Source: Microcoleus sp. FACHB-1515 (GTDB lineage Bacteria; Cyanobacteriota; Cyanobacteriia; Elainellales; Elainellaceae). Taken from it: a stretch of DNA of 35,229 nucleotides. Shown here piece by piece: positions 8,280 to 16,220 of the stretch (position 1 is its first letter; each line of letters starts with the position of its first letter). The notes below the pieces were generated by a model that made no database searches, was not told the origin of the DNA, and saw nothing but the letters and a program-made list of their open reading frames with translations. Both the position numbers and the translations under genes were made by a program. The stretch covers positions 1-35,229 of the forward strand of contig NZ_JACJPO010000025.1 of NCBI RefSeq assembly GCF_014696105.1, written 5' to 3'.

Positions 8280-8441
8280 TTCCGTCATTGATTGTGAAGA
8301 TTTATGTGAATTTAACTAGAGTAAAACTGAGTAGTTTTGGGGTAAAAATAAACAAAGAAAGCTTTATGTATGTTTGTTACTTAAGATATGAATTTTTAGA
8401 TCAAATAAGAGCTTTCCCCTACAAAAAGGAGTAGAAATTAA

Positions 8442-8477
8442 ATGCGAGAGTCACTTCTTGCATTTAGCTATTCTTAG
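8442..8477 (+). other. 11-codon ORF with Shine-Dalgarno, possible leader peptide
   Basis: ATG 8442 follows AAAGGAG (about 8425-8431) by roughly 10 bases and the frame reads MRESLLAFSYS before TAG. It may be chance. If the promoter is upstream of 8440, this would be in the 5' leader of the structural operon. Confidence 0.15.
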
Positions 8478-8615
8478 CTGATTAGTCAGTTGCGATCGCA
8501 TAGACCGTTCTGCTCGCTCCAAGTTCGTCTACCGCAAGTTCGCTCAACCTGAAAATCTAATTTCTCAAATACCAAAACACGGTTTTCGCTGACCCTTCTA
8601 CGGCAGGACTTGAAG

Positions 8616-9518
8616 ATGATTCATCGTCTTGATGCACTGCTGCGCCGACTTTTCATCCAGGCACAAATTCCCAATTTAACGACAGAAACTCAAATTCGTT
8701 TTCAGCCTCCCGATGGGCAGTGGCGCAGTGCTGTTGGGAATATTGGCTCGATCGCGCTGAACGTTTACCTCGTGGATCTCCGCGAGAATCGCAAACTGCG
8801 ATCGAACGAGTCGGTGCGATCGATCAACAATGGTGTGGTGAGTGACGATCCGGCTCCAGCACGGCTCGACTGTCACTATTTAATCACGGCTTGGAGCGCG
8901 GCAGAGCCAGCTTTGGAGCCAGCTTTGGATGAGCATGAGTTGCTCTATCAGGTTGCTGCGGTGCTGATGCACAATCCGACGCTGAATCCATCGCGCATTC
9001 TGGCAGGTTCATCGCTGCTGAACGGGTGGACACCGCCATTTCGAGATATCGATCTGCCGGTCACCGTCTTGCCTGCTGAGGGCTTTCCGAAGCTGTCTGA
9101 GTTTTGGCACAGCATGGGGCAGGGAGCCGTTTGGAAACCAGCCGTTTATGCGATCGTGACGCTGCCGATCGCCCTTTTGCGCGTGGTGGCAGGCCCGATG
9201 GTGACAACGCTGATCACCGACTATCGCTACACCGATGCAGCGGTGACGGCAGAGCGTTGGGTGCAAATTGGCGGCTTTGTGCTGGATGCTACGGTCGATC
9301 CGCCTGTGCCGCTGGCAAGTGCTTGGGTGCAGCTTGAATCATCCGGTGGCGATCCGCTGCAAACCACGATTAGCGATGAGTTAGGACGATTTTCGTTTGA
9401 GCAGCTTCAGCCTGGAAGCTACCAGTTGCGGTGGCGATCGATCGATCGGGCGGAACCTGTGCCGCGTTTGGTGCAGGTTCCGTCTCCCAGCGGCGAGTAT
9501 GATTTGCGGTTTGAGTAG
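8616..9518 (+). CDS. Tail terminator/cap protein (DUF4255, Afp16/Pvc16-like) with C-terminal carboxypeptidase-regulatory-like domain
   Basis: This gene encodes 300 residues from ATG 8616 (AGGA 7 bases upstream; TTG 8610 is also in frame). The N-terminal ~180 residues match the Pvc16/DUF4255 type: LDALLRRLF, IRFQPPDGQW, ALNVYLVDLREN, LDCHYLITAW and EHELLYQVAAVLM. Family members close the distal end of the sheath-tube and set or seal its length. Residues about 218-300 form an added beta-sandwich of the carboxypeptidase regulatory-like type (ASAWVQLES, TISDELGRFSFEQLQPGSYQL). The addition is not part of the minimal cap and would face outward from the particle end; a similar domain is inserted in the baseplate protein at 16631. 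First gene of the structural operon, directly before the sheath gene. Confidence 0.88.
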   Translation: MIHRLDALLRRLFIQAQIPNLTTETQIRFQPPDGQWRSAVGNIGSIALNVYLVDLRENRKLRSNESVRSINNGVVSDDPAPARLDCHYLITAWSAAEPALEPALDEHELLYQVAAVLMHNPTLNPSRILAGSSLLNGWTPPFRDIDLPVTVLPAEGFPKLSEFWHSMGQGAVWKPAVYAIVTLPIALLRVVAGPMVTTLITDYRYTDAAVTAERWVQIGGFVLDATVDPPVPLASAWVQLESSGGDPLQTTISDELGRFSFEQLQPGSYQLRWRSIDRAEPVPRLVQVPSPSGEYDLRFE

Positions 9519-9578
9519 CCGCTTTCGCAGGCAATTTCGAGACCAGACGATTGGATTCACCTGTCAAGGAGTCACACG

Positions 9579-11519
9579 ATGGCAGTCCAGGTTTCCTATC
9601 CCGGTGTTTACATTGATGAGTTCGCGCCCGGAGCGCCGATTCAAGGCGTGGGTACGAGTACAGCGGCGTTCATTGGCCCTGCTGCCAGCGGCGAACTCGA
9701 CACGCCCACAAAAATCACCAGTTGGGATCAGTTTCGGCAGGTGTTTGGCGCACTGCCGCTGCCGGGATTTTTCTTGTGGTATGCGGTGCGGGGCTTTTTT
9801 GAGAATGGCGGGCAGGTCTGCTATGTGGTGCGGGCGAGCAATGGCAAGAACGCTAGCCTCTTGCTCGAAGATGACGCCGATCACGACATTGTGAAAGTGC
9901 GATCGCGCCAGCCTGGAAATCCCTCAACCCCAATTCAAGTCGCGCTGAGTCGATCGCACCTGCTGCCTGCGGCCAGCGCCAGCCTTTATCGTCCGACCGC
10001 AAATTATACGGCGGCAGCAGGCCGTGAAATCACGCTGGATACAGCGGCGAATGCGGCTCAATTTCGCCCTGGAGATTTTATTACGCTCAACGATGTCGGG
10101 GAACGAGTGCAGATCGCCCGTATTAGCGGCAACAAAATCCGGCTGGCTGACAATCTTACCCAAACTTACCCGGCCAATGGAACCGTTCGCATCGCGAATG
10201 CTCCGGTCGGAACGCAAACGATTCGCATCACCTCCACTGCGCCAATTGCTTCAGGGGCACTCGTGGCGGGGACGGTGCTGACCATTACCCAGGGGACGCT
10301 TTCGAGTACGCGAGTTGTTGAAACTGTGCAAGCGGAAATCAATGGCTCGACGACGACCTATCGCGTTACTTTCCGGCAAGGACTGAGCATTCCTCTCAGC
10401 TTTGCCCAAGACGCAACCGTGCAGTCTCAGGAATTTAACCTGGAGGTGACGCAAGGAGCCAGTGTCACCTACCCGAATCTTTCGATCGATTCTGCCCATC
10501 CGCGCTACTTTTTGAAGGTGGTAAATGAAGCAGGCGGACTCGTGCAGCTAGAACGGATCGAGCCGTTTCCTCGCGTTGATTTTCCGGCTGGACTGCTAAA
10601 GAATTTGACCGCGACATCGCTTGCAGGTGGCGAAAATGAGAACCTGGCAACGATCGACGATCAAGACTACATTGACGCCCTCGAAACGCTCAGGGAAATC
10701 GATGATGTGAACCTGATTGCGATTCCCGATCGCACAACGGCTCCTGTGCAGCAGGCGGTGATTACTCACTGCGAACAAATGGGCGATCGCTTTGCCGTCC
10801 TAGACGCTAGCACTGCCGATCTCAAACTGTTTGGTGCAGGCAGCGTGGAAGCACAGCGGCGCGGACTCGATTCGACTCGCGGCTATTCGGCGCTTTACTA
10901 TCCCTGGCTGCGCGTGCCGCCTACCGGACGGGGCGATCCGGTATTAGTACCGCCTTCGGGTCATGTGTGCGGCATCATTGCTCGCAGCGATACACTTCGC
11001 GGCGTTCACAAGGCACCTGCGAATGAAATTGTGAATGGGGCGATCGGCGTGGGGCGATCGATGAGCAACATCGATCAGGGACAGCTCAATCTTCAGGGCA
11101 TTAATGTAATTCGCATCTTTCAAAACGGAGGTCGACCCGTACTGTTTGGGGCACGTACAACCGCCACCGATTTGAACTGGCAGTATGTCAATATTCGGCG
11201 GCTGTTTCTATTTGTCGAAGAGTCGATTCAAGAAGGCATTCGCTGGGCTGTCTTTGAGCCAAATAATCTTCAGCTTTGGGAGAAGGTGAAGCGCACGATT
11301 ACTGAATTTCTAACACGGGTTTGGCGTGATGGCGCACTGTTTGGCGCCACTGCAAAGGAAGCCTTTTATGTCCGTATTGATGAAACGCTCAATCCATTTT
11401 CAGAACAGGCATTAGGCCGTCTCAACATTGAAATTGGACTGCGTCCGACCTATCCGGCTGAATTTATCATCGTGCGAATTGGCATCTGGCAGGGCGACGC
11501 CCAAGTGACTGAAGGTTAA
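9579..11519 (+). CDS. Contractile tail sheath protein
   Basis: This 646-residue protein starts at ATG 9579, 10 bases after a CAAGGAG site. It opens with VSYPGVYIDEFAPGAPIQGVGTS followed by AAFIGPA and a WDQFRQVFG segment, the standard start of Afp2-4/T4 gp18-like sheath proteins. The conserved C-terminal part is present: YVNIRRLFLFVEESIQEG, FEPNN, VKRTITEFLTRVWRDGALFGATAKEAFYVRID and ending GLRPTYPAEFIIVRI. The middle (about 140-310) is a beta-rich surface insert. It polymerises around the tube and contracts to drive it. Only one sheath gene is present, whereas Afp and PVC carry three paralogues. Confidence 0.96.
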   Translation: MAVQVSYPGVYIDEFAPGAPIQGVGTSTAAFIGPAASGELDTPTKITSWDQFRQVFGALPLPGFFLWYAVRGFFENGGQVCYVVRASNGKNASLLLEDDADHDIVKVRSRQPGNPSTPIQVALSRSHLLPAASASLYRPTANYTAAAGREITLDTAANAAQFRPGDFITLNDVGERVQIARISGNKIRLADNLTQTYPANGTVRIANAPVGTQTIRITSTAPIASGALVAGTVLTITQGTLSSTRVVETVQAEINGSTTTYRVTFRQGLSIPLSFAQDATVQSQEFNLEVTQGASVTYPNLSIDSAHPRYFLKVVNEAGGLVQLERIEPFPRVDFPAGLLKNLTATSLAGGENENLATIDDQDYIDALETLREIDDVNLIAIPDRTTAPVQQAVITHCEQMGDRFAVLDASTADLKLFGAGSVEAQRRGLDSTRGYSALYYPWLRVPPTGRGDPVLVPPSGHVCGIIARSDTLRGVHKAPANEIVNGAIGVGRSMSNIDQGQLNLQGINVIRIFQNGGRPVLFGARTTATDLNWQYVNIRRLFLFVEESIQEGIRWAVFEPNNLQLWEKVKRTITEFLTRVWRDGALFGATAKEAFYVRIDETLNPFSEQALGRLNIEIGLRPTYPAEFIIVRIGIWQGDAQVTEG

Positions 11520-11549
11520 TTTGTAGATTGCTTTGATGGAGGTGAAACG

Positions 11550-11984
11550 ATGCCAACTGGTGTGATTCCTGACCCGTATGGTAATTACAATTTCCTAGTT
11601 GAAATTGACGGCATTACCCGCGCTGCCTTTCAAGAATGCAGCGGATTTGATTCCACAATCGACGTAATCGAACATCGCGAAGGCGGTGAAAATACCACGC
11701 CCCGCAAGCTTCCCGGTATGACCAAGTTCAGCAATATTCAACTGAAGTGGGGCATGACGGACGATCGCGAACTTTACGACTGGCATCGTCGCGTGATTGA
11801 GGGCGACATTGAGCGCAAAAACGGATCGATTATTTTGCTCAATCGCAAACGCGAAGAAAAGGCGCGTTGGAATTTCGTGCGGGCTTGGCCGACGAAGTGG
11901 GATGGTCCCAATCTGACGGCAGAAGGTAACGATGTGGCGATCGAAATGATTGAACTGGCGCATGAAGGCTTTGCTCGCGCCTGA
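11550..11984 (+). CDS. Inner tube protein (gp19/Hcp-like, Afp1/Afp5-like)
   Basis: This 144-residue protein starts at ATG 11550 after GATGGAGGTGA. Family marks are PDPYGNYNFLVEIDGI, FQECSGFDSTIDVIEHREGG, TTPRKLPGMTKFSNIQLKWGMT and a C-terminal GNDVAIEMIELAHEG. It forms the hexameric rings of the inner tube that carry cargo and are pushed out on contraction. The length is typical (about 140-150). There is a single tube gene next to a single sheath gene; no second, baseplate-proximal tube paralogue was found in the window, so either this protein serves both places or the LysM connector at 13339 caps it directly. Confidence 0.95.
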   Translation: MPTGVIPDPYGNYNFLVEIDGITRAAFQECSGFDSTIDVIEHREGGENTTPRKLPGMTKFSNIQLKWGMTDDRELYDWHRRVIEGDIERKNGSIILLNRKREEKARWNFVRAWPTKWDGPNLTAEGNDVAIEMIELAHEGFARA

Positions 11985-12008
11985 TGGTGAACTGTGAGGG
12001 AGCGATCG

Positions 12009-12371
12009 ATGTTTCAGACCGAGTACGAGTTTATCTTGCCCTGTGGTTATCTCGACGCGGAAGGTACGCTGCATCGAGAAGGGATTATGCGCCGCGCCAC
12101 TGCTGCTGATGAAATTTTGCCGCTCAAAGATCCGCGAGTGGTGAAAAATCCTGCCTACCTGATTGTGATTTTGCTGTCGCGAGTTGTGACGCGCTTAGGA
12201 GGAGTGAGTCCGATTACGCCGAAGACGATCGAAGACCTGTATGCAACCGATTTGGCCTACCTGCAAATGCTCTACAACGACATCAATCGACTCGACAGTA
12301 ATCAGGTTGCAGTCACTTGTCCGCAGTGTCAGCACGAGTTTGAGACGGAGCTTAGCCGCGTGGGGGGGTAG
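12009..12371 (+). CDS. Small tail assembly protein (chaperone-like, zero-frame product)
   Basis: This 120-residue protein reads from ATG 12009, 6 bases after GAGGGAG; GTG 11994 is in frame but less likely. It opens FQTEYEFILPCGYLDAEGTLHREG with RRATAADEI, continues with helices (LYATDLAYLQMLYNDINRLD) and ends with a zinc-ribbon-like CPQCQHEFETEL segment and SRVGG. Small proteins of this kind follow the tube gene in injection clusters and contractile phages, where they act as assembly factors, baseplate-hub parts or tail chaperones; which applies here is inference. The gene ends in a run of seven G directly before TAG (12369-12371). A conserved-looking coding stretch continues in the -1 frame with no start codon of its own, so a second, longer product is likely. 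Confidence 0.8.
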   Translation: MFQTEYEFILPCGYLDAEGTLHREGIMRRATAADEILPLKDPRVVKNPAYLIVILLSRVVTRLGGVSPITPKTIEDLYATDLAYLQMLYNDINRLDSNQVAVTCPQCQHEFETELSRVGG

Positions 12372-12409
12372 CGGGCTACCCTCTGGCGCAGTTGTACCGG
12401 GAGGTAGCC
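12362..12409 (+). promoter_or_regulatory. Candidate -1 programmed ribosomal frameshift signal (slippery G7 plus stem-loop)
   Basis: The zero frame reads GTG GGG GGG TAG. The seven G (12362-12368) form a G GGG GGG heptamer on which both tRNAs can slip back one base and re-pair perfectly, bypassing TAG 12369 and continuing GTA GCG GGC TAC. Five bases after the heptamer begins a 7-bp perfect inverted repeat, GGCTACC (12374-12380) with GGTAGCC (12403-12409), the usual place for a stimulating stem. A competing small hairpin (12366-12371 with 12376-12381) is also possible. The -1 frame is open only from 12356 onward, so the slip must occur in this short overlap. Tail chaperone genes of many phages (lambda G/GT) use the same device. 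Confidence 0.55.
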
Positions 12410-12532
12410 TTTGTCGCCTATCACTTTCACTGGCCGCACGATCAGGTGATGCAGCTAGAGCATGACGATCGCCGCCGCTGGGTGGCCGAAATTTCAGACA
12501 TCAATCACCGCATGAATGGAGAATCGACATGA
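12368..12532 (+). CDS. Frameshift extension / DUF6760-like short protein
   Basis: The frame that begins after the G-run reads VAGYPLAQLYREVAF, VAYHFHWPHDQVMQLEH, DDRRRWVAEISDINHR and stops at TGA 12530-12532, about 53 residues. GYPL..LY.EVA..AYHFHW and LEH..RRRWV..I recall a short family found beside tail genes (I believe DUF6760). An upstream in-frame TAG (12353-12355) leaves no ATG, GTG or TTG before the conserved start; the first TTG (12392) would remove GYPLAQ. So it is most simply made as a C-terminal extension of the preceding protein by -1 frameshifting, giving about 174 residues. Alternatives are a non-standard start or a base miscount in the G-run. Its end overlaps the next gene start (ATGA, 12529-12532). 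Confidence 0.7.
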   Translation, partial: VAGYPLAQLYREVAFVAYHFHWPHDQVMQLEHDDRRRWVAEISDINHRMNGEST

Positions 12533-13335
12533 GGCAGGGCAAACCACACAGTCATTTGAGCGAGATGCGCGTCACGGCAAGCGTGCCTTTGCGTCCGCTG
12601 CGATCGCTGGTCACTGTGCCTGCTGGCCGCTTTGCCGAACAATTGCAGCAGCGCTATCAGCATCAATCGATCGCAGCTCATGCAGAGATGGAACTGCGGC
12701 GATCGCCTCCAGCCCTCAGCTTCAGTTCTCACCATCACCACCCGCAACTTAATTTTGCGCCTCAACTGCAACTGACCGTCTTGCATTCACCCACTCTGGC
12801 AGCAGCACAGGCCGCAGCAACAGTGGCAGAATCCTTGACGCGATCGAGCCACACCGTTTTGCAGCAGCAAAGCCAACTGCGATCGCGACAATTCCAGCGC
12901 ATTGAGCAGACCGAACTGCTGGTGCAGCAGCTTCAGCGCGATCGCACCGAAGCCGTTTTGCAGCAAGAACTCGTGCAGCGAATGGTCGATCGCACAACGC
13001 GAACGGAAACGGTGACAGTTTCGCGGGCGATGGCTGGGATGGAAATGGGATCAGATACTTTGACAGCGATCGCTCAATCTCGCCCAGCGTCACAAGTGCC
13101 ACTCACTATGGAGCTTGTTGCTGCTCAGCCTGTCCCGCAAGTGGTGCGAGTAGCGCAGTCGGCTGAATCGATCGCGCCTGAAGGCAGGCGATCGACTCCG
13201 CTTTCCGCATCTCCGGCAGCATCCGGATTGGTTCCGCCTGTTGTGCCATCGATCGATGTTAATCGCCTGACCGATCAGGTGATGCAGACGATCGATCGGC
13301 GCTTGCTGGCATATCGCGAGCGGCGGGGGAAGTAG
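12529..13335 (+). CDS. Gln-rich helical protein of the injection cluster, function unknown
   Basis: This 268-residue protein starts at ATG 12529, overlapping the upstream stop by 4 bases. It has an Arg/Pro-rich first 50 residues, a HHHH stretch near residue 65, a probable coiled coil at about 104-160 (VLQQQSQLRSRQF, LLVQQLQRDRTEAVLQQ), a Ser/Pro-rich linker, and a conserved-looking C-terminal helix IDVNRLTDQVMQTIDRRLL ending RERRGK. That C-terminal helix resembles ones at the end of small proteins placed between tube and LysM-connector genes in other injection clusters, as I recall. I do not recognise a named family. Its position and helicity make it a weak candidate for a tape-measure or tube-lumen role, though it is short for a ruler. 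Confidence 0.7.
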   Translation: MRQGKPHSHLSEMRVTASVPLRPLRSLVTVPAGRFAEQLQQRYQHQSIAAHAEMELRRSPPALSFSSHHHHPQLNFAPQLQLTVLHSPTLAAAQAAATVAESLTRSSHTVLQQQSQLRSRQFQRIEQTELLVQQLQRDRTEAVLQQELVQRMVDRTTRTETVTVSRAMAGMEMGSDTLTAIAQSRPASQVPLTMELVAAQPVPQVVRVAQSAESIAPEGRRSTPLSASPAASGLVPPVVPSIDVNRLTDQVMQTIDRRLLAYRERRGK

Positions 13336-13338
13336 CAC

Positions 13339-14025
13339 ATGGCGTTAGAAAAAGCGCGATTAACCAATACCGACACGGGCGAAGATTTTGAAGTGATTTT
13401 TAACCCGGAAGAATACACCGTTAATAAAGACAATAATTTCGCACAAATTGCCGTACCGGGATTGCGATCGCCGCTGCTTCAGTTTGTTCACGGCAATCTG
13501 AAAACGCTGGAAATGGAACTGCTCGTCGATACCTACGAGGCACATCGAACCGGAAATAAGCCCGTGAATCAGGCGCATCAAGACGTGCGTGACATGACTC
13601 GCAAAATTACGCACCTACTTGACATCAACCCTCAAACCCACGCGCCGCCAGTTCTGCTGTTTGTCTGGGGATCGCTGACGTTTCGCTGTGTATTGGCGCG
13701 AGTGAGCGAAAAATTCATTATGTTTTTGCCGACGGGCATTCCTGTTCGCGCTCGGCTTCAGGTGACGTTCAACGAGTTCACGAACGCCGAATTTGAAGCG
13801 AAAGAGGTCAAGCGCGAAACTGCCGACTACAGCCAGTTCTACCTTGTTGGGCAGGGCGAGACCTTGAGCAGCATTGCGGCGCGGGTGTATGAAAACGCAA
13901 CTTTGTGGCGACCAATCGCCCTGCAAAACCAAATCGACGATCCGCACGAGTTGGCGATCGGGCGGCGGCTGCTGATTCCGCAATTGCCGTTTCGCGATTC
14001 CGATACGGGGGAGGTGATGCAGTAG
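13339..14025 (+). CDS. LysM tube-baseplate connector (Afp7/gp53-like)
   Basis: This 228-residue protein starts at ATG 13339, three bases after the previous stop. Residues 1-155 are the CIS tube-connector domain (EVIFNPEEYTVNKDNNFAQI, LELLVDTYE-like core, VLLFVWGSLTFRCVLARVSEKFIMFLPTGIPVRARLQVTF). Residues about 167-214 form a LysM domain (YLVGQGETLSSIAARVYENATLWRPIA, ending IGRRLLIP). Family members join the tube to the baseplate hub; the LysM here is structural and need not bind peptidoglycan. It directly precedes hub and spike genes, the usual order. Confidence 0.92.
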   Translation: MALEKARLTNTDTGEDFEVIFNPEEYTVNKDNNFAQIAVPGLRSPLLQFVHGNLKTLEMELLVDTYEAHRTGNKPVNQAHQDVRDMTRKITHLLDINPQTHAPPVLLFVWGSLTFRCVLARVSEKFIMFLPTGIPVRARLQVTFNEFTNAEFEAKEVKRETADYSQFYLVGQGETLSSIAARVYENATLWRPIALQNQIDDPHELAIGRRLLIPQLPFRDSDTGEVMQ

Positions 14026-14026
14026 T

Positions 14027-15205
14027 ATGTCAATTCATCCGCGCTATGCGCCTGACTTCAAAATTCGCATTAACGACCAGGAAATTCCGGCTGCACTGCG
14101 GGCGGCAATTACGAGCGTCAGCTATGAAGACGGAATGCAGGCTGCCGATCGCGTCGAGGTCGGCCTGGCGAATATCAATCTGCGCTGGCTGCAAAGTCAC
14201 ATTCGCGGGTTGGGATTTCAGCCGTTTCCCAGTCGCGTCAATCTGCCTGTGGCGGGCACGATCGTCGCGGCCACAGAAGGATCGTTTGATATCGACAATA
14301 AGCTGAGTTTGGCGATCGGCTATGCGCCAAACCCGCTCGAAGAAATGTTTCGCGGTGAACTGACCGGGGTTGAAGCCAGCTTCCCCAATGGCGGTGTGCC
14401 GACGATGACGCTGGTGGCGCATGACTACCTGAATCGCCTGTCGCGAGGCAGCTATGCGCGAGGATTTGGCTTTATTCCCGATGCGCTGATTGCGGCAATC
14501 TTGAGCGCCGAGAATTTGCTGCTTCCCACAATCGATCCCGCAATAATCGCGGGATCAACAGCGCTTGCCGTACTCAATGTCATCTTCAAAAGCGGTGGAC
14601 GCAAGCAAACCAGCAGCGATCTAGCACTGCTCGAAGAAATCGCCAAAACTTACGATGCAGATTTTTGGGTCGAGGGCGATGTGCTGTATCTATCGCGCTT
14701 TATGAAGGAATACACGCCGCGCTTAACTTTGGTTTGGGGGCAAAACCTGCTGGATTTTTCGCCGCGTGTCAGCACGATCGGTCAGGTGGCGGGCGTGGCA
14801 GCCAAATTTACCCTGCGCGAGATTCCGCTCGATTTTCTCGTGACGGTGTTTTGGGATTTTGATCGCGAGAGTTTAGGTATTTCGATCGTTCCCGGTGACG
14901 CCGCCTTCAGCAAAACGATCGTCGGGGCAGTGAAAACGATCATCAACAAAACGATCGCCAGTCCTGCTGACATCACAACGAGCGCCTTGGAAATTACCCA
15001 TGAATTGCGTAGCAAGATTAACAATCGGCTGACCGGACGCGGATCAGCGATCGGTGATCCGCGCATTCGGGCAGGAGCCGTGATTCGCCTAGAAGGGCTG
15101 GGGCCTGATTTTAGCGGCGACTATCGCGTCAATAGCGCCACGCATTCGATCGACACGAGCGGCTATCGCACCACCTTTACGGTCAGCAAGGAGATTTTGC
15201 CATGA
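14027..15205 (+). CDS. Baseplate hub protein (gp27-like, phage protein D family)
   Basis: This gene encodes 392 residues. The start ATG 14027 follows GGGGAGGTGATG, which overlaps the end of the LysM gene. The N-terminal part (FKIRINDQEIPAALRAAITSVSYED, DRVEVGLANINLRWL) and later LARVS-like beta-barrel pieces (FRGELTGVEASFPNGGVPTMTLVAHDYLNRLSRG, LLEEIAKTYDADFWVEGDVLYLSRF) match the hub half of VgrG/Afp8. The C-terminus (RAGAVIRLEGLGPDFSGDYRV, HSIDTSGYRTTFTVSKE) is the standard end of this half. It makes the trimer under the tube. In Afp and PVC the hub and spike are fused in Afp8; here they are two genes overlapping by ATGA (15202-15205). Confidence 0.9.
   Translation: MSIHPRYAPDFKIRINDQEIPAALRAAITSVSYEDGMQAADRVEVGLANINLRWLQSHIRGLGFQPFPSRVNLPVAGTIVAATEGSFDIDNKLSLAIGYAPNPLEEMFRGELTGVEASFPNGGVPTMTLVAHDYLNRLSRGSYARGFGFIPDALIAAILSAENLLLPTIDPAIIAGSTALAVLNVIFKSGGRKQTSSDLALLEEIAKTYDADFWVEGDVLYLSRFMKEYTPRLTLVWGQNLLDFSPRVSTIGQVAGVAAKFTLREIPLDFLVTVFWDFDRESLGISIVPGDAAFSKTIVGAVKTIINKTIASPADITTSALEITHELRSKINNRLTGRGSAIGDPRIRAGAVIRLEGLGPDFSGDYRVNSATHSIDTSGYRTTFTVSKEILP
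14534..14556. repeat. 8-bp perfect inverted repeat within the hub gene
   Basis: GATCCCGC (14534-14541) and GCGGGATC (14549-14556) are separated by 7 bases. It codes for DPAIIAGS in the hub protein. It could be a chance result of GATC/CGCG-rich composition; no flanking repeat or other mobile-element sign was seen. Confidence 0.5.
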
Positions 15206-15900
15206 CAGAGATGTTTAGCTGGGTGTCGGATTCGATCGAGGAAGTTGCCGACAAGATTCAGGGCAAATTCTACGGCGTCGTGGTTGGTAGGGTGATCAAT
15301 CTGCTCGACCCGATGACGCTGGGGCGCGTACAGGTGCAGTTGCCCTTCATCGACAGCCTGGATCTGAGTCCTTGGGCGCGAGTGGCAACGCCGATGGCCG
15401 GATTGGGGCACGGCATCTACTGCATTCCCAATATTGGTGATGAAGTTCTGGTTGCGTTTGAGCATGGTGATGTCGGTTCGCCCTATGTCATCGGCAGTTT
15501 GTGGAACGCGCTGTCTCCGCCGCCGCTGCCGACTCCGATTCCGCAAATTCGCACGATTCGCACCTTAGTGGGCAACCAGATTGTCTTTAGCGAAGTGCCG
15601 CCGACAATCACGCTGCAAACGGCTCCCACGCCCCCCGTTACCATTCCACTGCCGCCGTCTCCCGTCGGACCGCATCAAACCGTGATCATGTCGCCTGCGG
15701 GTGTTCAGATTGTGGCAACGTCGGTGCAAATCGTGGCGGGAAGCAACGTGATTAACATGACGCCCGACGGCATTACGATCGCCAGCGCCTCAAACTTGAC
15801 GCTTGCTGCAACTGGAGCCGTTAGCATCACCGGAAGTGCCGTTTCAATCACCGGAGGTGCGGCCGTGAATATTACTGGAGCACTGGTAACGATTAACTAA
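15202..15900 (+). CDS. Spike protein (gp5/baseplate assembly V-like) with beta-helix tip
   Basis: This gene encodes 232 residues. An OB-fold at about 25-110 carries FYGVVVGRVINLLDPMTLGRVQVQLP, PWARVATPMAGLGHGIYCIPNIGDEVLVAFEHGD and PYVIGSLWN, the signature of the gp5 OB domain of VgrG-type spikes. A proline-rich strand follows, then a C-terminal repetitive beta-helix with short hydrophobic repeats (VQIVATS, VQIVAGS, GITIASAS, VSITGSA, VSITGG). It forms the membrane-piercing needle capped by the PAAR protein encoded next. No lysozyme domain is inserted. It overlaps the hub gene by 4 bases. Confidence 0.92.
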   Translation: MTEMFSWVSDSIEEVADKIQGKFYGVVVGRVINLLDPMTLGRVQVQLPFIDSLDLSPWARVATPMAGLGHGIYCIPNIGDEVLVAFEHGDVGSPYVIGSLWNALSPPPLPTPIPQIRTIRTLVGNQIVFSEVPPTITLQTAPTPPVTIPLPPSPVGPHQTVIMSPAGVQIVATSVQIVAGSNVINMTPDGITIASASNLTLAATGAVSITGSAVSITGGAAVNITGALVTIN

Positions 15901-15935
15901 ATTCGATCGCATCTTCATTTACCTGAGAACCTCCT

Positions 15936-16217
15936 ATGCCTTCTGCTGCTCGCATCACTGACCCAACCGGACATCCTGGCATCATCACAGGTCCCGGCGT
16001 TCCCAACGTGCTAATTGGCAAATTGCCTGCTGCTGTCGTCGGAGATTTACACACCTGCTCAATGCCGCCGCCTGCTGGCCCCCATCCACCAACGCCCTTT
16101 CTCAAAGGTAGCTTGACCGTGTTGATCGGTGGACGACCCGCCTTGCGGATGGGCGATCTATCTGGCTGTGGTGCGCCGATTCTGGCGGGAGCCGTCAACG
16201 TTTTGATTGGAGGCTGA
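15936..16217 (+). CDS. PAAR-type spike tip
   Basis: This 93-residue protein has a PAAR fold: PSAARITDPTGHPG, VLIGKLPAAVVGDLHTC, VLIGGRPALRMGDLSGCG and a final VNVLIGG. His and Cys residues in DLHTC and LSGCG are suited to the metal site at the cone tip. The protein is a bare PAAR without an effector extension, so cargo is not carried here. ATG 15936 has no clear Shine-Dalgarno; the 35-base gap after the spike gene is the longest within the inner operon. Corresponds to Afp10. Confidence 0.93.
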   Translation: MPSAARITDPTGHPGIITGPGVPNVLIGKLPAAVVGDLHTCSMPPPAGPHPPTPFLKGSLTVLIGGRPALRMGDLSGCGAPILAGAVNVLIGG

Positions 16218-16220
16218 GCA

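Larger units (their letters stand above)
8191..8615. other. Intergenic region between the effector module and the structural operon
   Basis: These ~425 bases are AT-richer than the flanking genes and contain no long ORF. They include a short hairpin (8262-8279), a 6-bp inverted repeat AAAACT/AGTTTT (8323-8328 and 8333-8338), and an 11-codon frame at 8442-8477 with AAAGGAG upstream. This is the largest gap in the + strand cluster, so the promoter of the structural genes is most likely here, but I cannot point to a convincing -35/-10 pair. Confidence refers to the region being regulatory. Confidence 0.45.

Noticed and set aside
12241-12465. Overlapping + strand ORF across the small assembly gene
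   Set aside because: It conflicts with two frames that show family-like sequence, and its own protein is low in recognisable motifs.
15907-15935. Terminator between spike and PAAR genes
   Set aside because: The short gap contains no paired stem of useful length and no T-run; the genes look co-transcribed.
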